Source of the DNA: Modestobacter sp. VKM Ac-2985
GTDB lineage: Bacteria > Actinomycetota > Actinomycetes > Mycobacteriales > Geodermatophilaceae
Length of the DNA: 64,000 bases
Assembly: GCF_026967925.1 (NCBI RefSeq)
Contig: NZ_JAPVBI010000002.1
Span: 921,628-985,627 of the forward strand
Direction of reading: 5' to 3'
The first letter of the stretch is position 1; each line of letters opens with the position of its first letter. The translations under genes and the position numbers were made by a program. The notes beneath the pieces are model-generated. The model worked only from the letters and a program-made list of their open reading frames with translations, was not told the DNA's origin and searched no databases. Below, one piece after another: positions 61,567 to 64,000 of the stretch.

Positions 61567-62417
61567 CGTGGGCCTCCACTCGGCTGGACCGGGCCCTGCG
61601 CGGCCTCGACCACCTCGACGTCGACGCCCGGCAGCGTGTACTCACCGCCGACCCGGGCGTGCACCGGATCGGCCGGGTCCGCCTCGCCCTGGGCGGCGAT
61701 CAGCTCGGCGGCGTACGCCTCGGCGTCGTCGGCCGGCTCGTAGCCCAGCGCGCGGGCGGCGGTGAGGTCCCACCAGCCGCGGGTGTTCGCCGAGACGCCC
61801 CAGACCACCCGGAACCCGGGGGAGGGAGTGCGGAGTGCGGCGTCGACCAGCCGCACGGTGTCGCCGGGGGAGAGCCAGGTCGCCAGCTGGCGGACCGTCG
61901 TCGGCCGCGGGAAGGCGCTGCCGATCCGCAGGCAGACGACGTCCAGGCCGTACCGGTCGGCGTAGAGCGAGCCGAGCGCCTCCATCGTCACCTTGGCCAC
62001 CCCGTAGTAGGTGTCCGGACGCGGCGGCGCGTCGGCCTCGGTGAGCAGGCCGGAGGCCGGCCGGGTGGTGAAGCCGCTCGCGTGGTTGCTGCTGGCCAGC
62101 ACCACCCGGGGGACGCCGGCCTTCCGGGCCGCCTCCAGCGCGGTGCGGGTGGTCTCGATGTGCGAGCGCACGATGGCCGGCCAGGTCGCCTCGCCGAGGA
62201 TCCCGGCCAGGTGCACCACGGCCGCCGCCCCCTGCGCCGCCCCGGTCACCGCGGGCAGGTCGGCGGCGTCGGCCACCAGGTGTTCCTCGCCCGGGCGCGG
62301 GTCCTGGATCGGCACCACGTCCAGGCTGCGCACCGCCCAGCCGCGCTCCGGCAGCCCCCCGCGCAGCGCCGTCCCGAGCCCGCCGGCGGCGCCGGTGACC
62401 AGGACCGGCCCGGTCAC
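61563..62417 (-). CDS. NAD-dependent epimerase/dehydratase-family protein
   Basis: A 284-residue extended short-chain dehydrogenase. It has the cofactor loop [26 protein letters not shown], the active-site SSNHASGF region and [13 protein letters not shown] (Tyr/Lys pair). The C-terminal region is short and sugar-epimerase-like ([23 protein letters not shown]), resembling the uronate dehydrogenase type. It is sandwiched by 4-base overlaps between purine nucleoside phosphorylase (GTGA) and the phosphosugar mutase (ATGA). A role on a sugar derived from nucleosides is plausible but unproven. Confidence 0.88.
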   Translation of the reverse strand: MTGPVLVTGAAGGLGTALRGGLPERGWAVRSLDVVPIQDPRPGEEHLVADAADLPAVTGAAQGAAAVVHLAGILGEATWPAIVRSHIETTRTALEAARKAGVPRVVLASSNHASGFTTRPASGLLTEADAPPRPDTYYGVAKVTMEALGSLYADRYGLDVVCLRIGSAFPRPTTVRQLATWLSPGDTVRLVDAALRTPSPGFRVVWGVSANTRGWWDLTAARALGYEPADDAEAYAAELIAAQGEADPADPVHARVGGEYTLPGVDVEVVEAAQGPVQPSGGPR

Positions 62418-63232
62418 GGCATCCGCCCGATCAGCTCCACGAGGAAGGCGCCGAGCCGGCCGGCCGCCGCCTTGCCCGCCGCCAGCACCTCGAGGTGGTC
62501 CAGCGCCTCGCCGGTGATGCCGGCGGCGGCGTTGGTGACCATCGACAGGCCGAACACCTCCATCCCGGCTGCCCGGGCGGCGATCGCCTCCAGTGCGGTG
62601 GACATGCCGACCAGGTCCGCGCCCAGCGTGGTGAGCATCCGGATCTCGGCCGGGGTCTCGAAGTGCGGGCCGGGCAGCGCGGCGTAGACGCCCTCGGTCA
62701 GCGACGGGTCGATCTCCTGGGCCAGGGTCCGCAGCCGGGCGGAGTACAGGTCGGTGAGGTCGACGAAGGTCGCGCCCACCAGCGGCGAGCGGGCGGTCAT
62801 GTTCAGGTGGTCGCTGATCAGCACGGCCTGCCCGACGCGGTGGTCCGGGCGCAGTCCGCCGGCGGCGTTGGTGAGGACGACGGTGCGCACCCCGGCCGCG
62901 GCAGCGGTGCGGATCCCGTGCACCACCGGCTCGACCCCGCGGCCCTCGTACAGGTGCGTGCGGCCCAGGAAGAGCAGCACCTTGTGCGCACCGACCTGGA
63001 CCGAGCGGATCTGCCCGCCGTGCCCGGTGACGGTCGGGGCGGCGAACCCGGGCAGGTCGCCGATGGCGACGCTGGCCAGCGTCTCGCCGAAGGCGTCGGC
63101 AGCCGGGGCCCACCCCGAGCCCATCACCACCGCGACGTCGTGGCCGCCGCCCAGGGCGGCGGTCAGCTGCTCGGCCGCCGAGGCGGCGAGGGCGGCGGGG
63201 TCGGGGACGGCGGTGGCGGTCGGCGTGCTCAC
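62414..63232 (-). CDS. deoD: purine nucleoside phosphorylase
   Basis: A 272-residue trimeric-type PNP that splits (deoxy)inosine and (deoxy)guanosine to base and (deoxy)ribose-1-phosphate. It shows [16 protein letters not shown] (phosphate loop), [74 protein letters not shown], and [10 protein letters not shown]. It is the homologue of M. tuberculosis DeoD (Rv3307). GTG 63232 is 6 bases from a -10 box. It heads an operon with an epimerase and a phosphosugar mutase. Confidence 0.94.
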   Translation of the reverse strand: MSTPTATAVPDPAALAASAAEQLTAALGGGHDVAVVMGSGWAPAADAFGETLASVAIGDLPGFAAPTVTGHGGQIRSVQVGAHKVLLFLGRTHLYEGRGVEPVVHGIRTAAAAGVRTVVLTNAAGGLRPDHRVGQAVLISDHLNMTARSPLVGATFVDLTDLYSARLRTLAQEIDPSLTEGVYAALPGPHFETPAEIRMLTTLGADLVGMSTALEAIAARAAGMEVFGLSMVTNAAAGITGEALDHLEVLAAGKAAAGRLGAFLVELIGRMP

Positions 63233-63238
63233 GGGCCG

Positions 63239-63244
63239 AAACTA
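63239..63244 (-). promoter_or_regulatory. -10 box for the deoD operon
   Basis: TAGTTT with a 6-base gap to GTG 63232; predicted leaderless transcript. Confidence 0.55.
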
Positions 63245-63316
63245 GCCCAGCGGCTGCCGACCCCCGCGGGCGAGCGGCGGACGCCCGACCTCCGGTCGCC
63301 CGGCCCGGCGAGCCGG

Positions 63317-64000
63317 TCAGAGGTCCCGGACGTCGCTCTCCACTGCCTCGAAGGCCTTGCGGGCGGCGATGAGGACCGGGTCCCAGACCGGGGCGAACGG
63401 CGGTGCGTAGGACAGGTCCAGGGACAGGATCTCGTCGACCGTCATCTCGTTCCAGATGGAGACGGCCAGGGCGTCGATCCGCTTGGCGGACCCGGGACCC
63501 CCGACGACCTGGGCGCCCAGCAGCCGTCCACTGCGCCGCTCGGCGATCATCTTGAGCCGGATGGGCTGGGCGCCGGGGAAGTAGCCGGCCGTGGTGGTCG
63601 AGTCGACCGACGCCGTCACGAACGCGTAGCCGGCCTGCCGCGCCTCTTCGCTGGACAGGCCGGTGCGGGCGACCTCCAGATCGCACACCTTCGTGATCGC
63701 GGTGCCGATCACGCCGGGGAAGGTGGCGTACCCCCCGCCGATGTTGATCCCGGCCACCCGGCCCTGCTTGTTGGCGTGCGTGCCCAGCGCCACCACCATC
63801 CGCTGGCCCGACAGTCGGTGCCGCGACTCCACGCAGTCCCCGGCCGCCCAGACCCCCTCCACCTCGGTGTGCATCCGGGCGTCGACGGCGATGCCGCCGG
63901 AGATGCCCAGCGGGATTCCCGCCTCCCGGGCCAGTCCGACGTTGGGTCGCACCCCCAGGCCGAGCACGACCAGATCGGCGGGCAGCTCACGCCCGCCCGC
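63317..64000 (-). CDS. FAD-dependent pyridine nucleotide-disulfide oxidoreductase, C-terminal part (5' end outside window)
   Basis: The last 227 residues of a flavoprotein of the CoA-disulfide reductase/NADH oxidase group. The frame is open to the window edge (ELPADLVVLGLGVRPN). It includes the FAD-binding VEGVWAAGDCVESRHRLSG, a LGTHANKQGRVAGINIGGG stretch, and the dimerisation domain (GTAITKVCDLEVARTGLS, MIAERRSGRLLGAQVVGG, LDLSYAPPFAPVWDPVLIAAR). The redox Cys and the FAD fold lie upstream of the window. A trailing rhodanese domain is absent. It is separate from the deoD operon: the stop is 85 bases upstream of the deoD start. Confidence 0.88.
   Translation of the reverse strand, partial: AGGRELPADLVVLGLGVRPNVGLAREAGIPLGISGGIAVDARMHTEVEGVWAAGDCVESRHRLSGQRMVVALGTHANKQGRVAGINIGGGYATFPGVIGTAITKVCDLEVARTGLSSEEARQAGYAFVTASVDSTTTAGYFPGAQPIRLKMIAERRSGRLLGAQVVGGPGSAKRIDALAVSIWNEMTVDEILSLDLSYAPPFAPVWDPVLIAARKAFEAVESDVRDL

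Overview
The window is a very high-G+C (well over 70 %) actinomycete chromosome segment, packed with genes that often overlap by 1-8 bases, rich in GTG starts, and with almost no non-coding space. Protein families and gene order point to a mycothiol-containing, free-living actinobacterium. A Geodermatophilaceae-type genome (Blastococcus, Geodermatophilus, Modestobacter) is my best guess, but that is inference from style, not a search. I saw no rRNA, tRNA, CRISPR array, prophage or insertion sequence with a transposase.

Layout. 1-3195: GMP synthesis (end of guaB, guaB3, guaA). 3283-7729: a Ca/Na exchanger-like protein, then a PspC/LiaF-like membrane module with a divergent PspC-type sensor kinase and its response regulator. 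7785-11489 (minus): a secreted formamidase-like protein, a PIG-L deacetylase, a SigJ-type sigma factor and its AhpD-like partner. 11593-25796: a block with the gene order of M. tuberculosis Rv0948c-Rv0957 (chorismate mutase, pcrA, M23 peptidase, sucC, sucD, DUF5336-like, PerM/DUF6350, purN, purH), with a broken acetyltransferase, a lipase, a membrane protein and a stand-alone B12-binding protein in it. 25834-29337: folD, DUF3017, mdh, icd. 29405-30458: a DUF559 gene enclosed by 66-bp inverted repeats. 30472-39096: secreted CAP protein, CNNM-type transporter, galE, aminotransferase, trpS, RNA ligase-like, YihY, D,D-carboxypeptidase.

39405-63232 is dominated by nucleoside import and salvage: a BMP-type nucleoside ABC transporter with cdd and deoA, then (after a drug-type ABC exporter) add, a DEAD-box helicase, a duplicated-domain protein, deoC with two aldehyde dehydrogenase genes, upp, and the convergent operon deoD - epimerase - phosphosugar mutase. 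Much of this follows Rv3307-Rv3315c. Together the genes can import nucleosides, deaminate and phosphorolyse them, recover bases, and burn deoxyribose through deoC to glyceraldehyde-3-phosphate and acetaldehyde/acetate. The window ends inside a flavin disulfide reductase gene.

The most unusual features are (i) the DUF559 gene bounded by long, structured inverted repeats in which paired segments are conserved and loops are free to vary; (ii) a 56-bp hairpin element found twice, after mdh and after deoA, with a nearly identical core and compensatory changes in its outer stem; (iii) at least fourteen genes whose -10 box sits only 5-9 bases before the start codon, implying widespread leaderless transcription; and (iv) a possible attenuator with a short leader peptide ahead of chorismate mutase.
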